Shown piece by piece: positions 15,351-23,793 of a stretch of 33,712 nucleotides of DNA. Below the pieces are notes generated by a model. It made no database searches. It had not been told where the DNA came from and saw only the letters and a list, made by a program, of their open reading frames with translations. A program made the position numbers and the translations under genes. Position 1 is the first letter of the stretch, and the number at the start of each line of letters is the position of its first letter. The DNA is taken from assembly GCA_017623215.1 (NCBI GenBank), contig JAGAPO010000081.1, positions 1 to 33,712 on the forward strand, in the 5' to 3' direction. The stretch comes from Lachnospiraceae bacterium (GTDB lineage: Bacteria; Bacillota; Clostridia; Lachnospirales; Lachnospiraceae).

Positions 15351-15800
15351 TCACTTTCCGCCAGAAATCTTCTTCTTCATCCGAACCCTGGTTCCTTCTC
15401 CCACGCCGGAATGTACCTCCAGCTCGTCCATGAACGCCTCCATGAAAGAGAAGCCCATTCCGGAACGCTCCATGTCCGGCCTCGTCGTATACAGCGGAAC
15501 CATGGCCTGGCACACATCCTCGATTCCGACCCCCGTATCCGATATTTCCACAAACAATTCCCTGCTGTGAATGGCGGCCCGGATCGTTACCGTTCCTGTT
15601 CTGTCCCGATATCCGTGAATGATCGCGTTCGTAACCGCCTCGGATACCGCTGTCTTGACATCCGCAAGCTCCTCAAGCGTCGGATCCATTCCTGCAATGA
15701 ACGCCGAGGTCATCATCCTTGCAAAGCCCTCGTTCTCCGACTTTGAGTCGAACTCCAGCAAAAGCCGCTTTTCACAATCCATATTCATAAAATCCTCCAT
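15351..15800 (-). CDS. spoIIAB: Anti-sigma F factor / serine kinase SpoIIAB
   Basis: This 149-aa GHKL-fold protein has the N-box [18 protein letters not shown], the G1 box SDTGVGIED and the G2 box [15 protein letters not shown] that bind ATP. It sequesters SigF and phosphorylates SpoIIAA. The length fits the family (146 aa in Bacillus). ATG follows AGGAGG by eight bases. It is the middle gene of the operon, 34 bp after spoIIAA and 7 bp before sigF. Confidence 0.97.
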   Translation of the reverse strand: MEDFMNMDCEKRLLLEFDSKSENEGFARMMTSAFIAGMDPTLEELADVKTAVSEAVTNAIIHGYRDRTGTVTIRAAIHSRELFVEISDTGVGIEDVCQAMVPLYTTRPDMERSGMGFSFMEAFMDELEVHSGVGEGTRVRMKKKISGGK

Positions 15801-15834
15801 TGATATATCCTCCTTTTATACCTGCGTTCCCTTT

Positions 15835-16212
15835 TTACCTTCTGCCGCCTAATGCCTGAACCGCATCCCCCGCGGTATCGTATTTTTCAATTATCTTATA
15901 GATGCCTGACAGCTTAAAAATCCGGTCAACCGCTGCTCCAATCCCGCAGACTGCCGCCTTTCCCCCGGAGAAGATCACCTGCTTGTATCTCCCCATAATC
16001 ACTCCAATCCCGGAGCTGTCCATAAAATCAACTCCGGTAAAATCAAATACGACATGCCGGATTGCCTCCCGTTCCAGCATCCTGTCCGCCCGTTCTCTGA
16101 TGTACATTGCGTTGTGATGATCCAAATCCTCTTTCAGAGAAATAACCAGCACGTTTCCTTCCTGTGTAAAGGATGCTCCCGCATCTTCTTTCCGATATTC
16201 CACTTTTTTCAT
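15835..16212 (-). CDS. spoIIAA: Anti-sigma F factor antagonist SpoIIAA
   Basis: This 125-aa STAS-domain protein carries VDFMDSSGIGVIMGRYKQ. The serine pair at residues 66-67 corresponds to the SpoIIAB phosphorylation site (Ser58 in Bacillus). In its unphosphorylated form it releases SigF from SpoIIAB. The start at 16212 (MKKVEY) was chosen because GAGGAG immediately precedes it. In-frame ATG codons further upstream have no ribosome site, and one overlaps the Shine-Dalgarno. Its 5' end lies only 24 bp from the T-run of the preceding gene's terminator. Confidence 0.95.
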   Translation of the reverse strand: MKKVEYRKEDAGASFTQEGNVLVISLKEDLDHHNAMYIRERADRMLEREAIRHVVFDFTGVDFMDSSGIGVIMGRYKQVIFSGGKAAVCGIGAAVDRIFKLSGIYKIIEKYDTAGDAVQALGGRR

Positions 16213-16235
16213 GATTCTCCTCATTTCTGCTGAAC

Positions 16236-16298
16236 AAAAAAAGATATCAAGAGACACCCTGTCGGACCAACCCGGCCCGCGGTGCTCTCAATATCTTT
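16236..16298 (-). terminator. Terminator of the TPR-protein operon
   Basis: On the minus strand AAAGATATTGAGAGCACC pairs imperfectly with the complementary arm near 16258-16240 and is followed by TTTTTTT. The hairpin lies between the TPR gene and spoIIAA, so any spoIIA transcript starting upstream must cross it. Confidence 0.75.
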
Positions 16299-16300
16299 TG

Positions 16301-16351
16301 TTGTAATCTTTATTTTATTGTAGTCTTTGTTTTGTTGTAACTCTTATTCTG
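16301..16351. repeat. Three 17-bp imperfect tandem repeats
   Basis: Units 16301-16317 (TTGTAATCTTTATTTTA), 16318-16334 (TTGTAGTCTTTGTTTTG) and 16335-16351 (TTGTAACTCTTATTCTG) follow each other exactly. A partial fourth begins at 16352, at the stop codon of the TPR gene. It is a variable-number-type repeat in the 3' untranslated region. Confidence 0.8.
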
Positions 16352-16354
16352 TTG

Positions 16355-17737
16355 CTACTGAAGTCCTTTCCGAAGTTCATCCGCATCCCTTGCAATTACC
16401 GTTCCCGGGAAGTGCTCGACAACATAATCATAGTACGGTACCGCACCTGCCCCGTCTCCGGAACGGTGATAGCATCTTGCCGTATAATAGACATAATTGC
16501 CGACACTCATATCATATGTTACGAGCGTCTGGAACAAAGGAAGTGCCTCGTCATACTTCTTCTCATCATACAATGCCTTCGCCTGCTTATACAGTTCCTC
16601 GGCCGCTGTCGGGTAGATCGCGTCTTTAATCAGGGTGCTGATATCCTCCGCGTTCTCATTCTCCATTCCGGAGGTATCCAGCTCCGATATCAAAGCCGCT
16701 ATCGCGATTGCCCCCTCCGGTGTCGCTTCTTTCGTATAATTCAGATATTCCTCCACTGCCGTCAGCAGGGAATCATACATGTTCCTGTCATATTCCGGAA
16801 TTACAATCGAATCCAGCTCCTTCTGAAGCTCCGTCGCCTTGCTCTCAAGCAGCTTGTTCTCGCTCTCCAGCGAGTCAATCGAAGCATTCAGGCCGGCAAT
16901 CTGTGAACTGTAATCCCGCTGCTTTGCGACGAATTCTTCATTCAGTCCGGTCCGAATTCCCGGCACAATTACAAAATATACAAATACGATTCCAATAAGA
17001 ATTCCCAGCACCAGGTTGACATATGCCATTACATTCGGCTTGTCCTCCCGATAGCTTGTCTGTACCTCGAACTGAGCCGCCGGATCCGCACTCTCCTTCT
17101 TTCCGTTCTGTCCTTCTCCTGACGCCAGACTGTTCAGTTCTCTTAAATACCGAAGCGTCACCGTGTTGGATACGTCTATCTTCGAGGCTCTGACCAGCAG
17201 CTTTCTTGCCTTCTCGTATTCTCCGGTCTTCATGTATAAAAGAGCCAGCAGCTGCAGCGCACGAAGGAACTTCGGATTCAGACTGATTACCTTCTTTAAC
17301 TGGATAATCGCCAGATCCTCGCTTTCCTGCAGCGCCGAGGAAAGCGCATAATTATATTTCTTAATCGCCTGATTCAATTGATCCAGCCGGTTCGGATTGC
17401 TCTGAACCAGATTCATATAATATTCGGCGTCATTCTCTTCTTCCTGAAAATTCTTACTGATAACCCATTCCGACAGCGCCGCAACCGTCTCGCCCATCTC
17501 ATAATAGACAAGTCCAAGAAGGTTTCTTGCGTGCGTGTTCCGTTTATTCATCTCAAGGCTTCTCTTCAGCAGCAATACCGCGCCTGACAGATCTCTGACC
17601 TTTGCCTTCTCAAGACCTTTATTATAGTAAAGGTTCGAAAGCCGATATACCTTCCGGTACACGGTCACATCCTGTCCGCACAGCTCGCAGCGGTTCCTGC
17701 GATCCGCCACAGGTTTTCCACAATTCGGACAATTCAT
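16355..17737 (-). CDS. Zinc-ribbon, TPR and coiled-coil membrane protein
   Basis: This 460-aa protein starts with a double CxxC zinc ribbon (Cys 3, 6, 17 and 20; MNCPNCGKPVADRRNRCELC). Tetratricopeptide repeats follow at about residues 30-210. One membrane helix lies near 240-262 (MAYVNLVLGILIGIVFVYFV), with a coiled coil near 275-315. A second TPR pair sits at about 380-455 (LYDEKKYDEALPLFQTLV). The N-terminal half should be cytoplasmic and the C-terminal TPRs extracytoplasmic. Architecture suggests a scaffold; no specific function is recognised. It is co-transcribed with the small ORF 19 bp upstream. Confidence 0.88.
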   Translation of the reverse strand: MNCPNCGKPVADRRNRCELCGQDVTVYRKVYRLSNLYYNKGLEKAKVRDLSGAVLLLKRSLEMNKRNTHARNLLGLVYYEMGETVAALSEWVISKNFQEEENDAEYYMNLVQSNPNRLDQLNQAIKKYNYALSSALQESEDLAIIQLKKVISLNPKFLRALQLLALLYMKTGEYEKARKLLVRASKIDVSNTVTLRYLRELNSLASGEGQNGKKESADPAAQFEVQTSYREDKPNVMAYVNLVLGILIGIVFVYFVIVPGIRTGLNEEFVAKQRDYSSQIAGLNASIDSLESENKLLESKATELQKELDSIVIPEYDRNMYDSLLTAVEEYLNYTKEATPEGAIAIAALISELDTSGMENENAEDISTLIKDAIYPTAAEELYKQAKALYDEKKYDEALPLFQTLVTYDMSVGNYVYYTARCYHRSGDGAGAVPYYDYVVEHFPGTVIARDADELRKGLQ

Positions 17738-17756
17738 TTGTTCTCACCTAATCCTT

Positions 17757-17903
17757 CTATTTTTCGGTCTCGTTCTTCCCCTTTGTTACCATGGCAAGTA
17801 TGTCCATAATATCCGTCAAATCATTATTATAAATAGCCTCTTCCGCCTGATCCACTTCCAGACTCGGCTGAAACTTTGCAATCTCTTCCTCGTAATTAAT
17901 CAC
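17757..17903 (-). CDS. Small acidic protein upstream of the TPR gene
   Basis: This 48-aa acidic protein opens MINYEEEIAKFQPSLEVDQA and continues EEAIYNNDLTDIMDIL. GTG at 17903 is taken as start because AGGAGG lies nine bases upstream; the ATG at 17912 overlaps that site. I do not recognise the family. It has the size of a regulatory or adaptor peptide and is the first gene of the TPR operon. Because it is short and starts with GTG it is easily missed. Confidence 0.65.
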   Translation of the reverse strand: MINYEEEIAKFQPSLEVDQAEEAIYNNDLTDIMDILAMVTKGKNETEK

Positions 17904-17950
17904 GTTGCACATCCTCCTTTCCTGCTTTCTCCTGTACAGCTTCCCCTGTG

Positions 17951-18018
17951 GGAAGCCGTTATGATAGCAGCAGTGAATCCCACACGCTTGTCCCACTGTA
18001 ACTATCATAGCGGCTTCC
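17951..18018. repeat. 17-bp inverted repeat spanning promoter and leader
   Basis: GGAAGCCGTTATGATAG (17951-17967) is the inverse of 18002-18018 with one mismatch. The loop adds a CAGTG/CACTG pair. The right arm contains the -10 of the TPR-operon promoter and the left arm lies in its leader, so the palindrome could act as DNA operator or cruciform; as RNA only part of it would be transcribed. Confidence 0.7.
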
Positions 18019-18032
18019 GCGAAAAAAATCAA
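18004..18032 (-). promoter_or_regulatory. Promoter of the small-ORF/TPR operon
   Basis: On the minus strand TTGATT (18032-18027) and TATGAT (18009-18004) have a 17-bp spacer. The -35 overlaps the T-run of the valS terminator. Confidence 0.65.
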
Positions 18033-18087
18033 GCGGCCGGACAGAAAAATTTGGAAATCGTCCGCATAATTCTGCCCGGTCCCGCTT
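18022..18087 (-). terminator. valS terminator
   Basis: On the minus strand AAGCGG..CCGGGCAGAA pairs with TTCTGTCCGGCCGCTT across a 30-nt loop and is followed closely by seven T (18028-18022). It ends the valS transcript 18 bp after the stop codon. Confidence 0.8.
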
Positions 18088-18105
18088 AATTCGCATCTTT
18101 TTGAC

Positions 18106-20769
18106 TTAGCAGCCCAGATGCTTCAACTGTTCCAGTACCTGATTCATCATATTCGTATACTTTGCAAGCTTCTCTCTCTCCTCGGCAAGCTTTGCCTCAG
18201 GAGCCTTCTTTACGAAATTCTCGTTCGCCAGCATTCCGTTAACGCGCTTTAACTCTCCGGTCAGGCGCTCCTTCTCCTTATTCAGGCGGGCAATCTCCTT
18301 CTCCAGATCAACAAGATCGGACAGCGGCATATAAAGGGTTGCTCCAGCAATTACCGCGGATACCGCGTCAGCAGCAATACCAGTCTTATCCGACTGAACC
18401 GTTACGTCGGAAGCTGCCGCGAGCGTCGCAAAGAATACCTTGCTGTCCTCGAAAATCTTACGAATCGCTTCTTGCTCGGATACTACGATAACGGAAGCCT
18501 TTCTGCTCGGCGGAACGTTCATTCCGGTTCTTACGGCACGGATCGATTTTACCGCCTGCTTAATCGTCTCAACGGCTTCCTCCTCCTTCGCATATACGAA
18601 GCTCTCCTCGTATACCGGCCAGGAAGAAATCATGATGGACTCCTCTTCCTCTGCCTTGCCCTCGAGCTCCTTTAAGGTGCAGAAGATTTCCTCGGTTACA
18701 AACGGCATATACGGATGTAAGAGCTTTAACGCGGTGGTCAGAACCGTCTTTAAGGTCCACATCGCAGCGGCCTTTGTCTCATCCGCATCATTGTACAGAC
18801 GTGGCTTCACCATCTCAATATACCAGTCGCAGAACTCTTCCCAGATGAAATCGTAGATCTTCTGTGCCGCGATACCGAGCTCGAACTTCTCCATGTTATC
18901 AGTAACATCCTTAACCAGCGTATTTGCCTTGGAAAGAATCCACTTATCGGCGTCGGTAAACGCACTCTTATCCACGGAATCCGTATCTCCTGCCTTCTCC
19001 AGGTTCATCATAATGAATCTCGAAGCGTTCCATACCTTATTCGCGAAATTGCGGCTTGCCTCTACGCGCTCATAGTAGAACCGCATATCGTTGCCGGGCG
19101 CATTGCCGGTAATCAGGGTGAAACGAAGCGCATCCGCGCCGTATTTGTCGATGATCTCGAGCGGATCGATCCCGTTGCCGAGCGATTTGCTCATCTTGCG
19201 TCCCTGGGAGTCTCTTACCAGGCCGTGGAACAGAACTGTCTTAAACGGCTTCTCTCCCATCTGCTCATAACCCGAAAAGATCATGCGGATAACCCAGAAG
19301 AAGATAATATCATACCCCGTTACAAGAACGTCGGTCGGGTAGAAATACTTCAGATCCTCGGTCTTCTCCGGCCATCCAAGTGTCGAGAACGGCCACAATG
19401 CGGAAGAGAACCAGGTATCCAGCGTATCCGGATCCTGCGTCAGATGATCATGACCGCACTTCGGGCATACGCTCGGAGCCTCCTTTGCAACTACAACTTC
19501 GCCGCACTTATCACAATAATAGGCCGGGATTCTGTGTCCCCACCAGAGCTGTCTGGAAATACACCAGTCGCGGATATTATCCGTCCAGTTAAAATACGTG
19601 CTCTCCATACGCTCCGGAAGCAGCGTAATCTCTTTCTTCTTAACCGCCTCAACTGCAGGCTTGATTAATTCATCCATCTTAACGAACCACTGCTGCTTGA
19701 TCATGGGTTCGATTGTGGTCTTGCAGCGATCATGGGTTCCAACGTTATGAGAATAGTCCTCGATGCGAACCAGAAGTCCCATCTCATCCAATTCCTTTAC
19801 AATCTGCTTTCTCGCCTCATAACGATCCATTCCTGCGAACTTGCCGCCGTTCTCATTGATGGTGGCATCGTCGTTCATAATGTTGATCTCCGGAAGGTTG
19901 TGACGCTTGCCAACCTCGAAGTCATTCGGGTCATGCGCGGGCGTAATCTTAACAACACCGGTACCGAACTCGCGCTCAACATATGCATCCGCAATGATCG
20001 GAATCTCACGATCAACGAACGGAACCCTAACGGTCTTTCCAACCAGATGCGCGTATCTCTCATCCTCCGGATGAACCGCAACCGCGGTATCTCCGAGCAT
20101 CGTCTCCGGTCTTGTGGTCGCAAACTCCAGGAATTCATCGGTTCCAACAACCGGATACTTGATATGCCAGAAATGGCCTGCCTGCTCTTCATATACAACC
20201 TCCGCATCCGAGATTGAAGTGCGGCAAACCGGACACCAGTTGATGATACGGGAGCCCTTGTAAATCATCTTCTTCTCGTGCAGCTTGCAGAATACCTCCG
20301 TAACAGCCTTCGAGCAGCCCTCATCCATCGTAAAGCGCTCTCTGTCCCAGTCACAGGAAGATCCGAGCTTCTTTAACTGGCTGATAATTCTTCCGCCGTA
20401 CTCCGCCTTCCACTCCCAGGCTCTCTTTAAGAATCCTTCTCTTCCGAGATCGTTCTTATCAATGCCCTCTTTTTTCAGCTGTTCGATGATCTTAACCTCG
20501 GTCGCAATGCTCGCATGGTCGGTTCCGGGCTGCCAGAGCGCGTTATAGCCCTGCATTCTCTTGAATCGAATCAGAATGTCCTGCATAGTATTATCAAGCG
20601 CATGGCCCATGTGAAGCTGTCCCGTGATATTTGGGGGCGGAATCACGATGGTGAACGGTTTCTTACTATAGTCTACTTCGGCGTGAAAATACTTCTTATT
20701 CAGCCACTTCTCATACAATCTGTCCTCTATGGCGCTGGGGTCATAGGTCTTTGCTAATTCCTTCTGCAT
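18106..20769 (-). CDS. valS: Valyl-tRNA synthetase
   Basis: This 887-aa class I synthetase charges tRNA-Val. The HIGH motif appears as [13 protein letters not shown] near residue 50 and KMSKS as [14 protein letters not shown]. The editing (CP1) domain contains [18 protein letters not shown] zinc-type CDKCGE...CPKCGH pair is present. The C-terminus forms the usual coiled-coil arm ([20 protein letters not shown]). The start at 20769 ([12 protein letters not shown]) follows an AAAGGA site; the frame is open further upstream but through untranslated leader. It is expressed alone behind a T-box. Confidence 0.97.
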   Translation of the reverse strand: MQKELAKTYDPSAIEDRLYEKWLNKKYFHAEVDYSKKPFTIVIPPPNITGQLHMGHALDNTMQDILIRFKRMQGYNALWQPGTDHASIATEVKIIEQLKKEGIDKNDLGREGFLKRAWEWKAEYGGRIISQLKKLGSSCDWDRERFTMDEGCSKAVTEVFCKLHEKKMIYKGSRIINWCPVCRTSISDAEVVYEEQAGHFWHIKYPVVGTDEFLEFATTRPETMLGDTAVAVHPEDERYAHLVGKTVRVPFVDREIPIIADAYVEREFGTGVVKITPAHDPNDFEVGKRHNLPEINIMNDDATINENGGKFAGMDRYEARKQIVKELDEMGLLVRIEDYSHNVGTHDRCKTTIEPMIKQQWFVKMDELIKPAVEAVKKKEITLLPERMESTYFNWTDNIRDWCISRQLWWGHRIPAYYCDKCGEVVVAKEAPSVCPKCGHDHLTQDPDTLDTWFSSALWPFSTLGWPEKTEDLKYFYPTDVLVTGYDIIFFWVIRMIFSGYEQMGEKPFKTVLFHGLVRDSQGRKMSKSLGNGIDPLEIIDKYGADALRFTLITGNAPGNDMRFYYERVEASRNFANKVWNASRFIMMNLEKAGDTDSVDKSAFTDADKWILSKANTLVKDVTDNMEKFELGIAAQKIYDFIWEEFCDWYIEMVKPRLYNDADETKAAAMWTLKTVLTTALKLLHPYMPFVTEEIFCTLKELEGKAEEEESIMISSWPVYEESFVYAKEEEAVETIKQAVKSIRAVRTGMNVPPSRKASVIVVSEQEAIRKIFEDSKVFFATLAAASDVTVQSDKTGIAADAVSAVIAGATLYMPLSDLVDLEKEIARLNKEKERLTGELKRVNGMLANENFVKKAPEAKLAEEREKLAKYTNMMNQVLEQLKHLGC

Positions 20770-20867
20770 GATCTCATTCCTTTCTGCCGCGCGGGCGGCA
20801 CAGTATTCTATTTTCGTTTTGTTAACGCACCTTAAGAGTGTGGCAACCGATTCCTTTTGTATAACAG

Positions 20868-20918
20868 AGAATTCCGCAGGTATTTCTGAATCATACAAAA
20901 GAATTCCGCAGGTATTTC
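20868..20918. repeat. 32-bp-period direct repeat in the valS leader
   Basis: AGAATTCCGCAGGTATTTC occurs at 20868-20886 and again, identically, at 20900-20918. Flanking similarity (ATAACA near both) suggests a tandem duplication of about 32 bp between the T-box terminator and the valS start codon. Confidence 0.8.
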
Positions 20919-20927
20919 CTATAACAC

Positions 20928-21201
20928 AAAAAGGCTCCCCCTCCAAAAGGACGGGAAGCCGTGGTACCACCTTAATTCGCAGCCTATGCTGCCTCAACCC
21001 CGGTCATATAACCGGCTCGTCTGTAACGGGACTTCCCGGTAATTCCTACTGTCGTTCTCTTTCAGAATTACAGCTCCGAAGCTACCTTCAGCAGACACTT
21101 CTTTTAAGAATCCTCTCAGCCGGGTCACCCCGGGATTCCTCTCTGTTCAAAGGCCCATCTGCCTACTCCTCTTCTTCCACGCAGTTAACAAATGAAATAA
21201 T
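20928..21201 (-). promoter_or_regulatory. T-box riboswitch (Val, specifier GUA)
   Basis: The leader carries the T-box sequence AAGGTGGTACCACGG. A terminator stem (20960-20933) with TTTTT follows. UGGU in the T-box matches the ACCA end of a tRNA with discriminator A. In stem I, GAAG pairs with CUUC around UGAAG-GUA-G, placing a GUA specifier at 21085-21083. The AGUA and AGAGAGG elements are also present. Uncharged tRNA-Val would stabilise the antiterminator and permit valS transcription. Specifier placement was done by hand folding against the known glyQS layout. Confidence 0.92.
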
Positions 21202-21207
21202 ATCTTT

Positions 21208-21236
21208 ATCATAGGCAAAGATTGCGGACTTGTCAA
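21208..21236 (-). promoter_or_regulatory. valS promoter
   Basis: On the minus strand TTGACA (21236-21231), a 17-bp spacer and TATGAT (21213-21208). An A/T-tract region at 21248-21269 lies between it and the divergent promoter and could act as an UP element for both. Confidence 0.85.
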
Positions 21237-21274
21237 GAGGTTCGTGCAAAAAAATCTGCTTTTTTTTAGCAATA

Positions 21275-21303
21275 TTGACATTGTCCACCGGTTAAGGTAT
21301 AAT
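21275..21303 (+). promoter_or_regulatory. Consensus promoter of the BlaI-type gene with possible operator
   Basis: TTGACA (21275-21280), 17 bp and TATAAT (21298-21303) match the full vegetative consensus. GACA-T-TGTC (21277-21285) is a short palindrome over the -35 and could be a BlaI-type operator for autorepression; that part is inference. Confidence 0.85.
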
Positions 21304-21359
21304 TTTTGTAGCATGAATGCAGTTATTCGGAAACCACTATATTAAAGGAGGCAGCCTAT

Positions 21360-21746
21360 ATGTCACGATACACTCTTTTGACCGAAACCGAACACGAGAT
21401 TTTATCAAAATTCTGGGAGTTAGACGGCCCGATCAGTGCCAAAGCGCTGTTAGAGATTTTTCATCAGTGCGGAAAGACCTGGAAATTCTCTACCCTGAAT
21501 ACCTTTCTCATTCGTCTTTTCAACGCGGGATACCTGGATGCCGAACCAGGAAAGCGCTGTTATCTGTACAAGCCAGCGATGACCAGAACGGAATACGAGC
21601 GAAAGAATGCTCAATACTATCTTGATAAGATGCATAATGGCTCCTGTATCAAGTTTATCGAAGCTTTAGCGGGTGGGGATCCCCTTCCTCCCGAAAAGGA
21701 AGAGGCCCTGAACAACTGGCTTCTCCAGTGCAAAGCTAATAAGTAA
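21360..21746 (+). CDS. BlaI/MecI-family transcriptional repressor
   Basis: This 128-aa winged-helix regulator of the penicillinase-repressor family begins LTETEHEILSKFWELDGPIS. The recognition region WKFSTLNTFLIRLFNAGYLD, with YLYKPAMTRTEYERK as wing and linker, gives the fold. BlaI and MecI are released by cleavage under a BlaR/MecR sensor protease, but no sensor gene or beta-lactamase is adjacent. Many Clostridia carry such stand-alone copies with unknown targets. AAGGAGG precedes ATG by about ten bases. It is divergent from valS and convergent with the glycosyltransferases, with only 16 bp to their stop. Confidence 0.88.
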   Translation: MSRYTLLTETEHEILSKFWELDGPISAKALLEIFHQCGKTWKFSTLNTFLIRLFNAGYLDAEPGKRCYLYKPAMTRTEYERKNAQYYLDKMHNGSCIKFIEALAGGDPLPPEKEEALNNWLLQCKANK

Positions 21747-21762
21747 GCCTTTCACATCCGAC

Positions 21763-22722
21763 TTATAAAAGCAGCATAACGCCGATATTTCGAAGGAGCC
21801 CGGTCTTAAAGTATCCATATCGAAGCAGCTTCCACCGTCTGACCAGCCAGGCTCTTTCATGCAGCGCCGCGAATTCCCGAATCGTCCTTGCCGCCCTCTT
21901 ATCCAGTGCCGTCTGATATATCCGGTAAAAATCCTCGGCCTGGAGCTGGCATTTTAGCAGGGCTTCTTTTTGCTGCCGCAGGGCTGCTGCCCGATTTCTG
22001 ACATAATCGCGGTAATCTCCCGTTCCTACTACATTGTTCCCGTGCTGGCGGTAATACATGGTTGCCTCCGGATAATATCCGATATGACCGAACGCCGCGG
22101 CCAGAATGGCAATCCACCAGTCATGATATCTGGCATGCTCCGGAAGCGTCTCTATTCGTGACACGAGCGCTTCATTCATCATTACGGTACAGCCAATCAT
22201 CTTATTTTCCATTAGAATATGCGGCAGATCCAGCTTTTTCGTGTTCAGTCTCCCAACCGCATAGAACGACCGATAGAGCTGCATCAGATTCTCATCGACT
22301 ACGCGCACATCCGTAAATACAGCCGCAGGAATCCTTTTGCCGTATTTTTTCTCCATCTGTCTCATATAGTTCAAGGTCCGCTCAATCTTATCGGGCATCC
22401 AGACATCATCCTGATCGCAGAACATATAATAGGCCGGTACGTTGCTCGAATGTGTCCCCTGATCCTTCTCCCCGGCGGCCCTTAAGAGTGCAGACAGAAA
22501 ATTCAGCGCATGCCCCCGGTTCTCCCGGTTCACATGTACATGAATCCGCTCCGGATATCTCGCTTCGTAGGATTTTGCAATCTCTACGGTCCGATCGGCA
22601 GAACCGTCATCCGCAATATGCAGACACCAGTCCGTATATCCGGATCTGAGGATGGATTCAATCTGTTCGCTCAGAAAGCGTTCTCCCTGGTAGGTCGCCA
22701 TTACAATATTTACTGTGCTCAT
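21763..22722 (-). CDS. Family 2 glycosyltransferase, rhamnosyltransferase-like
   Basis: This 319-aa GT-A-fold enzyme opens MSTVNIVMATYQGERFLSEQ. The nucleotide-sugar region includes IADDGSADRT and the metal-binding CDQDDVWMPDKI. HDWWIAILAAAFG and YYRQHGNNVVGT are typical of GT2 enzymes that extend rhamnose-containing surface polysaccharides. The acceptor and sugar cannot be fixed from sequence. It is second of two glycosyltransferase genes, with a 60-bp gap. It has no signal peptide and acts on the cytoplasmic face of the membrane. Confidence 0.9.
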   Translation of the reverse strand: MSTVNIVMATYQGERFLSEQIESILRSGYTDWCLHIADDGSADRTVEIAKSYEARYPERIHVHVNRENRGHALNFLSALLRAAGEKDQGTHSSNVPAYYMFCDQDDVWMPDKIERTLNYMRQMEKKYGKRIPAAVFTDVRVVDENLMQLYRSFYAVGRLNTKKLDLPHILMENKMIGCTVMMNEALVSRIETLPEHARYHDWWIAILAAAFGHIGYYPEATMYYRQHGNNVVGTGDYRDYVRNRAAALRQQKEALLKCQLQAEDFYRIYQTALDKRAARTIREFAALHERAWLVRRWKLLRYGYFKTGLLRNIGVMLLL

Positions 22723-22782
22723 TCTTTTTCCTGCCTTTCTCTTTCCCGGCGGTTTCTCTTCGAGTCGGGAGATGTAAGCGTG

Positions 22783-23757
22783 TTATTTCCAGTAATGCCT
22801 GCACAGGCTGCATGCTTTGATCATCTTCTTCGGAAGTTTGTCATAATGGGTTCCCAGAAGGTATCCGGCGTATTTGCACGCGCTGTGCACGAACAGCTTT
22901 GGAAGCTCTGACAGCTTATTTTTGCGTATCAGATGCCGTGCAGTGTTCTTGACCAGCCTGATGCCCTCGGATTCTGATTTTACCGTTCCAAATACTTCGG
23001 CATACTGTCTGTGCGAAACTCCAAGGTCAAAGTTCCGTTTAAACTGCTGCTTTGCAGTGTACTGATGGGAATGATATACTTTTGCTTCTGCTGCATAGTA
23101 TACTGCATGTCCTGCGTTTATCATCGCCGCGGCCATCAGCATATCCTCGTTAAATATCGTGTGCCGGACAAAGCCGCCGAGTTCCTGGTATATGTCATGC
23201 CGGTAGGCGGCACATACATTGGAACAGAAATAGGTCTTGATTCCGAGCGTCGGAATATCAGCTTTTGTTTTTTTGCGGCTCTCGGGCGGGTAGTTGAATT
23301 CGTGGGTGTAGGTCTCAATCTCACCGTCGGTCTTATCGGGGAGCTGCCTTGCATAGACAGCGGTTACATCCGGGTCGGAGAACGGGAGCAACAGGTTCTC
23401 GAGCAGATGGCTGTCCGCGGGGCAGGCATCCTGGGTCATGTAGATGAGATAGTCGGCGTCGGAATAGGTGGATCCTAAATGCCTTGTTGCCCCGTGGTCA
23501 TAGTCCTGCTCGCTTAGACCCCTGATGATGATTTCAATGCGGCCGCTTCCGGGGATTGGGTGAGCCTGTGTCAGCTCCTCAACCCTGGCCCGCAGCGCTT
23601 CGGCGGTGGCTTCGCCTTTCTCGGTTACCATCAGGATGATTCGCCCCGGGAGCCTGGTCTGGGTCAGCAGACCGCCTATGAGACGGTCGAATTTGGTGTC
23701 GGGGATGTATATTGGGATGATAATATCGGCGGTTTTCGTTGTAGGTTTATTGTTCAT
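22783..23757 (-). CDS. Family 2 glycosyltransferase
   Basis: This 324-aa GT2 enzyme has TADIIIPIYIPDTKFDRLI at the N-terminus. The catalytic-site stretch DYLIYMTQDACPAD follows. YRHDIYQELGGFVRHTIFNED and the HSHQYTAKQQFKRNFDLGV region lie later, a pattern seen in rhamnosyltransferase-like enzymes for cell-wall or capsule glycans. It forms an operon with the next glycosyltransferase. GAGGA lies eight bases before ATG. No promoter is visible in the 36 bp between it and the integrase relic, so the relic's promoter may drive it. Confidence 0.9.
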   Translation of the reverse strand: MNNKPTTKTADIIIPIYIPDTKFDRLIGGLLTQTRLPGRIILMVTEKGEATAEALRARVEELTQAHPIPGSGRIEIIIRGLSEQDYDHGATRHLGSTYSDADYLIYMTQDACPADSHLLENLLLPFSDPDVTAVYARQLPDKTDGEIETYTHEFNYPPESRKKTKADIPTLGIKTYFCSNVCAAYRHDIYQELGGFVRHTIFNEDMLMAAAMINAGHAVYYAAEAKVYHSHQYTAKQQFKRNFDLGVSHRQYAEVFGTVKSESEGIRLVKNTARHLIRKNKLSELPKLFVHSACKYAGYLLGTHYDKLPKKMIKACSLCRHYWK

Positions 23758-23793
23758 AAGGTATTCCTCATTTCCGGGTTTGGTTTTTACTGC

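Noticed and set aside
16330..16385. Sigma-H-like promoter for spoIIA (AGGACTT and GAAT on the minus strand)
   Set aside because: The two elements are about four bases closer than the sigma-H consensus allows, and the -35 lies within the last TPR codons.
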